Shown piece by piece: positions 9,432-17,128 of a stretch of DNA of 64,000 nucleotides. Each line of letters starts with the position of its first letter. The stretch's first letter is position 1. Position numbers and translations under genes: made by a program. The stretch spans positions 266,627 through 330,626 of the forward strand of contig NZ_JBDKWZ010000008.1 in the NCBI RefSeq assembly GCF_039710355.1. The letters are read 5' to 3'. The notes under the pieces are model-generated. The model ran no database searches, had not been told where the DNA came from, and saw only the letters and a list, made by a program, of their open reading frames with translations. Origin of the DNA: Rapidithrix thailandica (GTDB lineage: Bacteria > Bacteroidota > Bacteroidia > Cytophagales > Flammeovirgaceae).

Positions 9432-12400
9432 ATGGATTGCTTGGAGAGTATCAGGCGAATATTCTTGATGCTTGTTTGTTTTTTGTTGTTTAGCCCCTTG
9501 GTGAGTGCTCAACATACAATGCGATTTAAAAAAATCGGTACACACGAAGGGCTGTTGACAAAGACAGTACGGGCCTTTCTAAGGGACCAACAAGGGTTTC
9601 TTTGGGTAGGGACCGCAGGGGGAGGACTCTACCGCTACGATGGCTACTCTTTTACCAGCTTTACACATGACCCACAGGATTCTACCAGCCTCTTTACGGA
9701 TCATGTATGGGATATTAAACAAGATACTTTGCAGCAGATATGGATAGCTAATGGTGGTGGACTTAGCAAATATTTACCGCAAACAGAGTCTTTTCAAACC
9801 TTCTCTTTTCAAGGAATAGACGAGGGGTGTACGGAATTGCTGATTAGCAAGGACAATCGCATTTGGATGGGCATAAACAACTCGGAAGGGGGGCTTGTCG
9901 AATTTGACCCCCAAACGGAGCTGTACCAGAGACATTTGAGCGTAGATGGTAAGGCCTTCGGGCAGGTCTTTGCTTTGTTGGAAAATACAGATGGAACACT
10001 CTGGGTAGCAGCGAAACGGGGGCTCTGTCTTTATCATCCGGATCGCAAACAATTACTGGACTATTTTCCGTATCGTGATCCCGAGCAACCTTTTGCCAGT
10101 GATTATATCACCTCTTTGATCAAAGACCGGCAAGGGCAACTTTGGCTAGGCTCACAGGAAGGCTATACCAATGTACACCCGGATACTCGAAAGGTGGAAA
10201 GAAAGCGGATTCCTTTGGGGGTACTGAGTGAACCGAATGGAAATGCAATTGAGGATATTTTTCAAGACAGTAAAGGGGATTTTTGGTTTTGTACTTCCGG
10301 TGGCTTGTACCTGTATCAACCGGGAGCGGATAGATGGATGGGTTATGCATATAAGGAGGAAGACCCTACCAGTATATCTTCCACGGCTCAACGGGTAGTA
10401 TATGAAGACCGGCAGGGCATTCTTTGGATCGGAACCCATAAGGGGGGAGTCAGTTATATTGACCCGCAATTGAACCGGTTTTGTTATTATGAAAATTACC
10501 CTTTCCATCCAACTAGCTTGAGTAATGATCAGGTCACTTGTTTTTATGAAGACCGACAAAAGCGCCTTTGGGTTGGTACTGATGGAGGAGGCTTAAATTT
10601 GTTTGATCCCTCTACAGGAAGTTTCAAAAACTATATGAATCACCCGGACGAACAGGGTGATTTTTGTACCAATGTGATTTTGTCCATTATGGAAGATAAA
10701 AAGGGCAAACTTTGGTTGGCTAGTTATGGGGGAGGGTTGATTTATTTCGACCCGGATACGGAGAAATTTCAATGTTTTAAAAATGACCCGCAGGACAGTA
10801 CCAGCTTGTTTGACAATTTTCTAAGTGTGGGCTTGATGGACCATCGGGGTAGAATCTGGACCGGCACCTTTAAAAAAGGTTTGGGGGTATTTGATCCCGA
10901 TACTCATCAATTTCAAGCGTTTCCTATATCCAAAGATAGCCTGGGTATTGCATCTCCTACAATATATGACATGGTTTCGGATAGTTATAACCGGATTTGG
11001 ATTGCCGACTTTTGCTTGTCTATGTACGATGTGCATACTCAGTCGTTTACACATTATTTTTACGAAGAATTTCAGAAAAACGGTTTGCGAAGTTATACGC
11101 TCAATTGTGTTTTTGAAGATAAAGACCTTCAACTATGGGTCGGGACTGACAAAGGCCTGCAATTGTTGAATGAAGAGCAGGGAAGCTTTGAATTTTACGG
11201 AGAAGAGCAAGGTTTGCTGTCTGTAGAAGTGCAAAGTATCCAACAAGATCATAACGGCCTGCTTTGGCTGGGTACAAAACAAGGTCTCTCGGCTTTTGAT
11301 CCCGTAAAAAAAGAGTTGGTGGAAAATTATGTAATGGATGTCGGGCATAAGGGCAATGATTTTAACAGGCATGCTTCCTTCCGGACTTCCGATCATCATT
11401 TGCTATTCGGAAGCGACCGGGGCTTTGTCTATTTCCATCCGGACAGTTTGTTGAAAAATCAAGCGCCTCCGCAATTAAGCTTTACCGGGTTAAAAATTTT
11501 CAACGAGTCTGTTTCCTTTATCGAGCGAAAAAAGGTGCTGACTGAGCATATCTCAACAGCCGAGGAAATTTATTTGTGTCATGAACAATCTACGATCTCC
11601 ATAGAATATGTAGCGCTGAACCTGCTTTCACCTGCAGAAAATCAGTATGCCTATATGCTGGAGGGTTTGGATACGGATTGGACTTATGTGAAAAATGAAA
11701 GGAAGGCTACCTATACCAATTTGCCGCCTGGCGAGTATGTATTTAGACTAAAAGCAGCCAACAACGATGGCGTCTGGAATATGGAGGGGATCTCTATTAA
11801 AATTCATGTCTCTGCTCCGTTTTGGAAAGCTTGGTGGTTTATTGCACTGTTGACGGTTAGTGTGGCAGTAGTGCTCTACGGTATTTACCGGGCAAGGGTA
11901 AGGATTTTGATGAAACACAAACTTAAACTGGAAAGAGAAGTGGCTCTTCGAATCCGCGAAATCGCAACACAGAAAAAGAAAATTGAAGAATACAATACAC
12001 ACCTGTTGGAAAAAAACGAACAAATCAGCCTGAAAAATGCGCAATTGGGAGACCTCAACCAATTGAAAAATAAAATTTTCTCGATTATTTCTCACGATTT
12101 CAGAAGCCCTTTGAATGCCTTGTTGGTGACATTCCATTTGCTTGAATCAAACAAACTCAACAAAAATGAGTTGCAATTGCTGTCTAAAGAGTTAAAAGAA
12201 CGGGTACGGCTCACTTCCGAACTGTTAGATAACTTGTTGTACTGGGCGAAAAGCCAAATGGAGGGCGTGGTACTCTCGCCCAAGTCAATTGATTTGGGCA
12301 ATTTCGTCAATCATAACTTTGTGTTGTTATTACAAAAAGCAGAAGCCAAGGAAATCACAGTGAATATTCATATTCCGGACCCCATTCAAGTGATGGCCGA

Positions 12401-12776
12401 TGAGGATATTCTAAAAATTGTGTTTCGCAACTTGTTGAGCAATGCGATTAAGTTTTCAGAGTGGAAAGGAGAAGTGACTGTGGGAGCCCGGGAGCAAGGG
12501 GGAAAAGTCACTGTCTGGGTAGAAGACCAAGGGCCAGGTGTGCCCGAAGAAGTGAAAGCCAGTTTGTTTAGCTTGTCTGTAAAGCCTAAAAGCAATCCGC
12601 AGAAAGAGAAAGGAATAGGCTTGGGGTTAATGCTCTGCAGGGAGTTTATAGAACTACACGGAGAGCGCATTTGGCTGGATGAAAAAAGAGAAAAAGGAAG
12701 CTTGTTTGCTTTTACTCTGTCGCCTGCCAACAAAGCTTTGATACCGGACAAAATGTATTCTTTGCAAAATAGTTGA
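9432..12776 (+). CDS. Two-component propeller sensor histidine kinase (Reg_prop, Y_Y_Y, HisKA, HATPase)
   Basis: 1114 residues from the ATG at 9432 (TTG nine bases upstream rejected). After a signal peptide ending VSAQ come about fourteen Reg_prop repeats of the type 'QGxLWVGTxxGGLxxFDP' forming two periplasmic propellers. Then comes a Y_Y_Y domain (YAYMLEGLDTDW...LPPGEYVFRLKAAN), one membrane span (KAWWFIALLTVSVAVVLYGI) and a coiled coil. The HisKA motif has phospho-acceptor His at about residue 888 in SHDFRSP. The ATPase has N box RNLLSNAIKF, G1 EDQGPG and G2 GIGLGL. It lacks the receiver and AraC domains of the usual hybrid (HTCS) form, so it must signal to a response regulator elsewhere. 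No CAZyme or regulator is next to it. Confidence 0.93.
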   Translation: MDCLESIRRIFLMLVCFLLFSPLVSAQHTMRFKKIGTHEGLLTKTVRAFLRDQQGFLWVGTAGGGLYRYDGYSFTSFTHDPQDSTSLFTDHVWDIKQDTLQQIWIANGGGLSKYLPQTESFQTFSFQGIDEGCTELLISKDNRIWMGINNSEGGLVEFDPQTELYQRHLSVDGKAFGQVFALLENTDGTLWVAAKRGLCLYHPDRKQLLDYFPYRDPEQPFASDYITSLIKDRQGQLWLGSQEGYTNVHPDTRKVERKRIPLGVLSEPNGNAIEDIFQDSKGDFWFCTSGGLYLYQPGADRWMGYAYKEEDPTSISSTAQRVVYEDRQGILWIGTHKGGVSYIDPQLNRFCYYENYPFHPTSLSNDQVTCFYEDRQKRLWVGTDGGGLNLFDPSTGSFKNYMNHPDEQGDFCTNVILSIMEDKKGKLWLASYGGGLIYFDPDTEKFQCFKNDPQDSTSLFDNFLSVGLMDHRGRIWTGTFKKGLGVFDPDTHQFQAFPISKDSLGIASPTIYDMVSDSYNRIWIADFCLSMYDVHTQSFTHYFYEEFQKNGLRSYTLNCVFEDKDLQLWVGTDKGLQLLNEEQGSFEFYGEEQGLLSVEVQSIQQDHNGLLWLGTKQGLSAFDPVKKELVENYVMDVGHKGNDFNRHASFRTSDHHLLFGSDRGFVYFHPDSLLKNQAPPQLSFTGLKIFNESVSFIERKKVLTEHISTAEEIYLCHEQSTISIEYVALNLLSPAENQYAYMLEGLDTDWTYVKNERKATYTNLPPGEYVFRLKAANNDGVWNMEGISIKIHVSAPFWKAWWFIALLTVSVAVVLYGIYRARVRILMKHKLKLEREVALRIREIATQKKKIEEYNTHLLEKNEQISLKNAQLGDLNQLKNKIFSIISHDFRSPLNALLVTFHLLESNKLNKNELQLLSKELKERVRLTSELLDNLLYWAKSQMEGVVLSPKSIDLGNFVNHNFVLLLQKAEAKEITVNIHIPDPIQVMADEDILKIVFRNLLSNAIKFSEWKGEVTVGAREQGGKVTVWVEDQGPGVPEEVKASLFSLSVKPKSNPQKEKGIGLGLMLCREFIELHGERIWLDEKREKGSLFAFTLSPANKALIPDKMYSLQNS

Positions 12777-12791
12777 AGAAGAAGTTAGCTA

Positions 12792-13316
12792 TTATTTGCT
12801 TGGCGAAGTTTGTATATTTCTTAAGGCGATGTGCATCGACCACCAGTATTTTTCACTGTCCAAGCGGTCTTTCCAATTCAAAAAATCAAATAATCCCAAA
12901 TAGGTCCATTCCCAGGCATACATATTTTTGGACATGGTCTTGTTGATTTTCGACCGGATCTGCCGGATTTCTTGTTCCGGAATACCAGCTTCTTCAAGGT
13001 TTTTTAGAAGCTGTTCCTCCTCCCCCGGAAACATTTCACAGTCAAGATAGGGCCTGCACAAAGCTTCCCATATATCAAAGCGGTGGCTGATAGGGATTTG
13101 ATGGCTTTCCCCGAACTCCTGTAATTGATTTTTATATTTTGAGGGTATGAAAATAACTTCTCTTTCTTCTCTGACCAACGAAGGGGGAAAGGTATGCAGA
13201 TTGATCTCGGAAATGCTGCTGGAAGGTATTTTACCCTGTTGATTTACAGGGCTTTGCTTGAAATAATATCCTTCCGGAAAAGTTATTCCGCTCTTCTCAA
13301 TGATGACTTTTTCCAT
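12792..13316 (-). CDS. Hypothetical protein, DUF7079-like C terminus
   Basis: 174 residues, cytosolic, with no clear catalytic motif. The C-terminal half begins HRFDIWEALCRPYLDCE and continues with helices around EEAGIPEQEIRQIRSKI and WEWTYLGLFDFLNW. This resembles from memory the DUF7079 fold, a small family often found as single genes or immunity-like neighbours. The N-terminal 70 residues are beta-rich. It starts 21 bases after the stop of the upstream GNAT gene, so the two are probably co-transcribed behind the first tRNA cassette. Confidence 0.65.
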   Translation of the reverse strand: MEKVIIEKSGITFPEGYYFKQSPVNQQGKIPSSSISEINLHTFPPSLVREEREVIFIPSKYKNQLQEFGESHQIPISHRFDIWEALCRPYLDCEMFPGEEEQLLKNLEEAGIPEQEIRQIRSKINKTMSKNMYAWEWTYLGLFDFLNWKDRLDSEKYWWSMHIALRNIQTSPSK

Positions 13317-13337
13317 TTTGAAATAAATAAAACGGGT

Positions 13338-13943
13338 TTATTTGTATTCTGCCTGAGCATGGAAAATGCTGCTTTTTAATCCTTCCCATTCATTCGAAAG
13401 TATACTATAATACACCGTGTTTCTCCGGTAGCCGTCACTCATCAGTGTATGGCTTCTTAATTCGCCTTCGTATTTGCCGCCAATTTTTTCTATGGCTTTT
13501 CGGGATTGCAGGTTTCTGCTATCGGTTTTAAACTCTACCCGTTGGAATTCCAGTTGTTCAAAAGCATAACGTAATAGTAAAAACTTGCATTCTTTGTTCA
13601 ACCCACTGCCCTGAAAGCCTTTGCCTATCCAAGTCCAACCAATTTCCAAACGTTGATCGTAATTGGAAATATGACCAAAGCTGGTACTGCCTGCATACTG
13701 TTGTTGTTGCTTATCAAAAATAATGAAGGGGTAGCGCACACCTGCTTTTTTAGCATTTAATGCTTGTTCCAGGTAATAGGTTAATTTTTTCGGTGAATTG
13801 ATTTGAGAAGGTGAAAATTGAAGCAGGTCCCGGTGTTCTATAGCTATCGGCAATAATACCTCATGGTCGCTCATACGTAAAGGCCGGAGTTGTACCCTTG
13901 CATTTTCCAAGACCACGTCATTTTTGAAATCAAAGGTTTTCAT
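13338..13943 (-). CDS. RimJ/RimL-type GNAT acetyltransferase
   Basis: 201 residues. The N terminus LENARVQLRPLRMSDHEVLLPIA is typical of RimJ/RimL-like GNATs. The acetyl-CoA site shows up as WTWIGKGFQGSGLNKECK, and the late block EFKTDSRNLQSRKAIEKIGG is characteristic of this group. Such enzymes acetylate protein N termini or small amines; the substrate here is open. It lies downstream of tRNA cassette 1, beyond that cassette's terminator, so it needs its own promoter or read-through. Confidence 0.88.
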   Translation of the reverse strand: MKTFDFKNDVVLENARVQLRPLRMSDHEVLLPIAIEHRDLLQFSPSQINSPKKLTYYLEQALNAKKAGVRYPFIIFDKQQQQYAGSTSFGHISNYDQRLEIGWTWIGKGFQGSGLNKECKFLLLRYAFEQLEFQRVEFKTDSRNLQSRKAIEKIGGKYEGELRSHTLMSDGYRRNTVYYSILSNEWEGLKSSIFHAQAEYK

Positions 13944-14060
13944 ATCTATTGGAAATGAGTCTTTTGGATTAGACGCCTCTAAATTAATACATCAGGTCAA
14001 ATTCCGAATATAGAATAAGAATATTTCCCAAAAGGCGGGGGGAGTTTTCTTAAAATAAAA

Positions 14061-14088
14061 AAGCCGGTCAGATTTCTCTGACCGGCTT
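14061..14088 (-). terminator. Rho-independent terminator of tRNA cassette 1
   Basis: Stem AAGCCGGTCAG/CTGACCGGCTT with a short loop. On the minus strand it starts 6 bases after the tRNA and is followed by TTTTTATTTT. It is identical in sequence to the hairpin at 14815-14842. Confidence 0.95.
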
Positions 14089-14094
14089 ACTTTG

Positions 14095-14167
<73 letters not shown>

Positions 14168-14190
14168 CTGTCATTAGCGTTTTGCTGGTA

Positions 14191-14220
14191 CAAAAGTAGA
14201 AATTTTTAACTAAAATGCAA
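14191..14220 (-). promoter_or_regulatory. Promoter of initiator tRNA copy 1
   Basis: On the minus strand TTG, then exactly 19 bases, then TACTTTTG, fitting the Bacteroidota housekeeping sigma pattern. The -7 box lies 23 bases before the mature tRNA 5' end. Confidence 0.8.
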
Positions 14221-14364
14221 TACTCAATTTCCTTTGTAAGCTTTTTGAACGGGGAAATAGAGGTCAGGCTATTTGATAGCCAGTGAGTTAACAGGGGTGA
14301 TTTTTTTTTAAAAAAAACTGATATGCTATTTCCAGCTATTCTTTTTTGTGATTTCTCGAAAGGT

Positions 14365-14784
14365 TTAAGAATGTTCCTTGCCTTGGTAAATCCACATTGG
14401 CTCTGTGTTTCCTGCTCTTGTGAAGCCACATTTTTCATAAAATCGAATGGCTTTGCCATCAGCGGTAAGCATTTGTTGATGAAAGCCTGTATAGGTGTCT
14501 TGGAGTTTGGCTACGATCATTCTGCCGATACCCTTGCCTTGATAATCCGGGTGTACCAGTAAGTGAGGGTAATAGACTACCAGGTATCCATCGGAAATCG
14601 CATTGCCCAAGCCAACCAACTTGGTATCGTCATAGGCTAAAACCAAACTGTGGGAATTGTGCAATGCATTCAAAAGAAGGTCGGGTTTTTCCGCCGAGGA
14701 CCATTTGTTGGATTTATACAATTCTATCACTTGAGCGGCTTCAAATTCCTTGGTATCTGTAAGTCTGATCTTGCTGTGATTCAT
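14365..14784 (-). CDS. GNAT family N-acetyltransferase between two tRNA copies
   Basis: 139 residues from the ATG at 14784; an in-frame start eight codons upstream is less likely. Core motifs are LVHPDYQGKGIGRMIV for acetyl-CoA binding and GKAIRFYEKCGF near the end, the architecture of small single-domain GNATs. The gene sits between two identical initiator-tRNA cassettes and starts 30 bases past the terminator of cassette 2, in the same direction. Substrate unknown. It shares the family but not clear sequence identity with the GNAT gene behind cassette 1. Confidence 0.88.
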   Translation of the reverse strand: MNHSKIRLTDTKEFEAAQVIELYKSNKWSSAEKPDLLLNALHNSHSLVLAYDDTKLVGLGNAISDGYLVVYYPHLLVHPDYQGKGIGRMIVAKLQDTYTGFHQQMLTADGKAIRFYEKCGFTRAGNTEPMWIYQGKEHS

Positions 14785-14814
14785 GTTTCTTCTTGTGCTA
14801 AATGTCAAATAAAA

Positions 14815-14842
14815 AAGCCGGTCAGATTTCTCTGACCGGCTT
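14815..14842 (-). terminator. Rho-independent terminator of tRNA cassette 2
   Basis: Same 28-base hairpin as at 14061-14088 (AAGCCGGTCAG stem). On the minus strand it is followed by TTTTTTATTTG, 6 bases after the tRNA. Confidence 0.95.
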
Positions 14843-14848
14843 ACTTTG

Positions 14849-14921
<73 letters not shown>

Positions 14922-14944
14922 CTGTTATTAGCGTTTTGCTGGCA

Positions 14945-14974
14945 CAAAAGTAGAACTTTTAATTAAGAAAACAA
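14945..14974 (-). promoter_or_regulatory. Promoter of initiator tRNA copy 2
   Basis: TTG-N19-TACTTTTG on the minus strand. It has the same -7 box and the same spacing as copy 1. The spacer sequence differs, so the -33 and -7 boxes stand out as the conserved elements. Confidence 0.8.
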
Positions 14975-15209
14975 TACCTTTGACAAGAAATTTAATGCGA
15001 ATGCTTGAATAAAATGACTGTTTCCTGAATAAGTATCTGAAAAAGAGCATCTTGTTTTTGAAGGAAAAAAATAAAAGTATTGAAAATCTAAAATGGAAGA
15101 GGAGGTAGTTTGAAAAAAAGTGCCTGATTCCCTTTTCATAAAGGTTAGATTCGGAATTTTTAAGTACTTTAAACCCTAATATAGGTAAGCCTTAATGGGA
15201 TTTATTTAA

Positions 15210-15370
15210 GAAGTGAATTAAACTTTTTCTTTTTCCTGAAAAATGTTTCAAAAACGCCTCTTCTATGTTACTTTTTTCAACAATAGCTTTGGCTATTCTC
15301 TTCAAAAAGTGCCTTGATGAGTCGATTTTGATTCTATGTTCGGTCAAAAACCATAAGTTTAAACCACTTC
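15210..15370. repeat. MITE-like element, copy 1 (161 bp)
   Basis: Terminal inverted repeats GAAGTGAATTAA (left) and TTTAAACCACTTC (right). Flanking TAA on both sides looks like a 3-bp target duplication. The interior (CTTTTTCTTTTTCC, AACAATAGCTTTGGCTATTC, ATGTTCGGTCAAAAAC) is shared with the copies at 19351 and 53792. It ends 62 bases before the era start codon. Confidence 0.85.
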
Positions 15371-15432
15371 TAAGGCATACGTTGTACTTTCGCATTTTTC
15401 AGAAGAGGAAAATATTAATTCAAACTAATAAT

Positions 15433-16314
15433 ATGAGCACACACAAGGCAGGCTTTATCAGTATTGTTGGAAAGCCTAATGTAGGCAAGTCCACTTTAAT
15501 GAATCAGTTAGTAGGGGAGAAGTTATCCATTATTACTTCCAAAGCTCAAACGACCCGGCACCGGATCATGGGAATTGTCAACGATGAAGCGTATCAGATT
15601 GTCTATTCGGATACGCCGGGGGTCATCAAGCCCAAGTACGAATTGCATAACTCCATGATGGACTTTGTAAAGTTGTCCATGGAGGATGCGGATATGATTT
15701 TGTTTATTGTAGATATACACGAGGCCTTCGATGAGGAGGACGTATTGGAAATGTTGCAAAAGGTCAATATTCCGATTATTCTGGTCTTGAATAAAGTCGA
15801 TTTGGGTGATCAGGAAGAAGTAATGCGGAAAATCGAAGAGTGGTCACAGCGAATGACTTTGAAAGAAGTAATTCCGGTATCCGCATTGCATGGATTTAAC
15901 CTGGAAAAAGTATTCGATACCATTTTGGATAATTTGCCGGAGCATCCCCCTTTCTTCCCCAAAGATGAACTGACCGATAAGCCTCAGCGCTTTTTTGCTT
16001 CGGAAATCCTCCGGGAAAAAATCTTTACCAATTATGAAAAAGAAGTGCCATATGCCTGTGAAGTGGCCATTGTAAGTTTTAAAGACGAAGGAAACCTGAT
16101 CCGGATTTCTGCGGAGATTTACGTGGAGCGCAAAAGCCAAAAGGCAATTATCATTGGGAAAGGCGGGCAGATGTTAAAGAAAATCGGTTCGGAAGCCCGT
16201 ATAGATATGGAAGCCTTTTTCGGAAAAAAAGTCTTTTTAGAGCAGTATGTGAAAGTAGAGGAAAACTGGCGGAAAAATCAACGGAAACTACAGCACTTCG
16301 GCTATAAAATGTAG
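15433..16314 (+). CDS. era: GTPase Era, 16S rRNA-binding ribosome assembly factor
   Basis: 293 residues from the ATG at 15433. The longer open frame from 15265 is MITE sequence and is rejected. G domain: G1 GKPNVGKS near the N terminus, G3 DTPG, G4 NKVD, and a SALHG motif for G5. The C-terminal KH domain contains IIGKGGQMLKKIGSEAR. Era binds the 3' end of 16S rRNA and helps 30S maturation. A strong terminator follows. A TACTTTCG box at 15385, just past the MITE end, may be the -7 element. Confidence 0.97.
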   Translation: MSTHKAGFISIVGKPNVGKSTLMNQLVGEKLSIITSKAQTTRHRIMGIVNDEAYQIVYSDTPGVIKPKYELHNSMMDFVKLSMEDADMILFIVDIHEAFDEEDVLEMLQKVNIPIILVLNKVDLGDQEEVMRKIEEWSQRMTLKEVIPVSALHGFNLEKVFDTILDNLPEHPPFFPKDELTDKPQRFFASEILREKIFTNYEKEVPYACEVAIVSFKDEGNLIRISAEIYVERKSQKAIIIGKGGQMLKKIGSEARIDMEAFFGKKVFLEQYVKVEENWRKNQRKLQHFGYKM

Positions 16315-16393
16315 TTGTCGGAGGGAACGTATTTTGCGGGATGAGGTATTGATTCATTCCCAAAGACAGTAGCGTTGTAGAGGGTTCCACCGC

Positions 16394-16444
16394 AAAAAAC
16401 AGAACTCGCCCGGCAAATCATTACCAGGCGGGTTCTGTTTTTTT
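16394..16444 (+). terminator. Rho-independent terminator of era
   Basis: Stem AACAGAACTCGCCCGG paired with CCAGGCGGGTTCTGTT (few mismatches), loop of about 10, followed by seven Ts. Confidence 0.9.
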
Positions 16445-16660
16445 GTTAAAATTCTGTTAAGTAAAACTGGGTTTTGAAAAAATACTTAACTTGAATAGCC
16501 TTTAGTAATACTCCAAAGTGCTTTCCGGGTTTTTTCTTGGTAAGAAATCATGACAAGATTTTAGTATCAGCCAGCTTTTTCCGGAAAGTTAGAAGGGTTA
16601 ATATGCTTCCGTATTAATCAGAGAAAAACGAATTAGAATTTTATAAAATCAACATACGAA

Positions 16661-17128
16661 ATGGCTTCATTCTCATTAAAAGTTAATGGAAAAAAAATGG
16701 AAGTGGACGTAAGTCCTGACACACCTTTGTTATGGGTGTTGCGGGATACCTTGGGACTTACCGGTACCAAATACGGATGTGGTATTGCCCAGTGCGGAGC
16801 TTGTACCGTGCATCTGGATGGCCACGCAGTCCGTTCTTGCTCACTACCGGTATCTGCCGTAAAGGAAGGGACAGTTGTAACCATTGAAGGACTTTCCGAC
16901 AAGGGGGATCATCCCGTGCAATTGGCTTGGCAAAGTGTAGATGTACCCCAGTGTGGCTATTGTCAGTCTGGGCAGATTATGTCAGCCGCTGCTTTGTTAA
17001 AAACGCATCCATCGCCTACGGATGCGGAGATTGATGCGGCCATGGCGGGGAATATTTGCCGTTGTGGCACTTACAAGCGAATCCGAAAAGCAATTCATGA
17101 GGCAGCAAACCAAGGAAGTGAACAATGA
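16661..17128 (+). CDS. [2Fe-2S] subunit of a xanthine-oxidase-family molybdenum hydroxylase
   Basis: 155 residues. Plant-type ferredoxin cysteines occur in CGIAQCGAC and the following C in VRSCSL. The second, helical cluster domain has CGYCQSGQ and NICRCGTYKRI. This is the electron-transfer subunit of IorA/aldehyde-oxidase-type enzymes, passing electrons from the molybdenum site to an acceptor. Its stop overlaps the start of the catalytic subunit by four bases (ATGA), so translation is coupled. No FAD subunit, cytochrome c or XdhC-type maturation gene follows. Confidence 0.95.
   Translation: MASFSLKVNGKKMEVDVSPDTPLLWVLRDTLGLTGTKYGCGIAQCGACTVHLDGHAVRSCSLPVSAVKEGTVVTIEGLSDKGDHPVQLAWQSVDVPQCGYCQSGQIMSAAALLKTHPSPTDAEIDAAMAGNICRCGTYKRIRKAIHEAANQGSEQ

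Noticed and set aside
15265..15432. N-terminal extension of Era
   Set aside because: The extension is MITE sequence shared with two non-coding places; Era proteins start close to the G1 motif.
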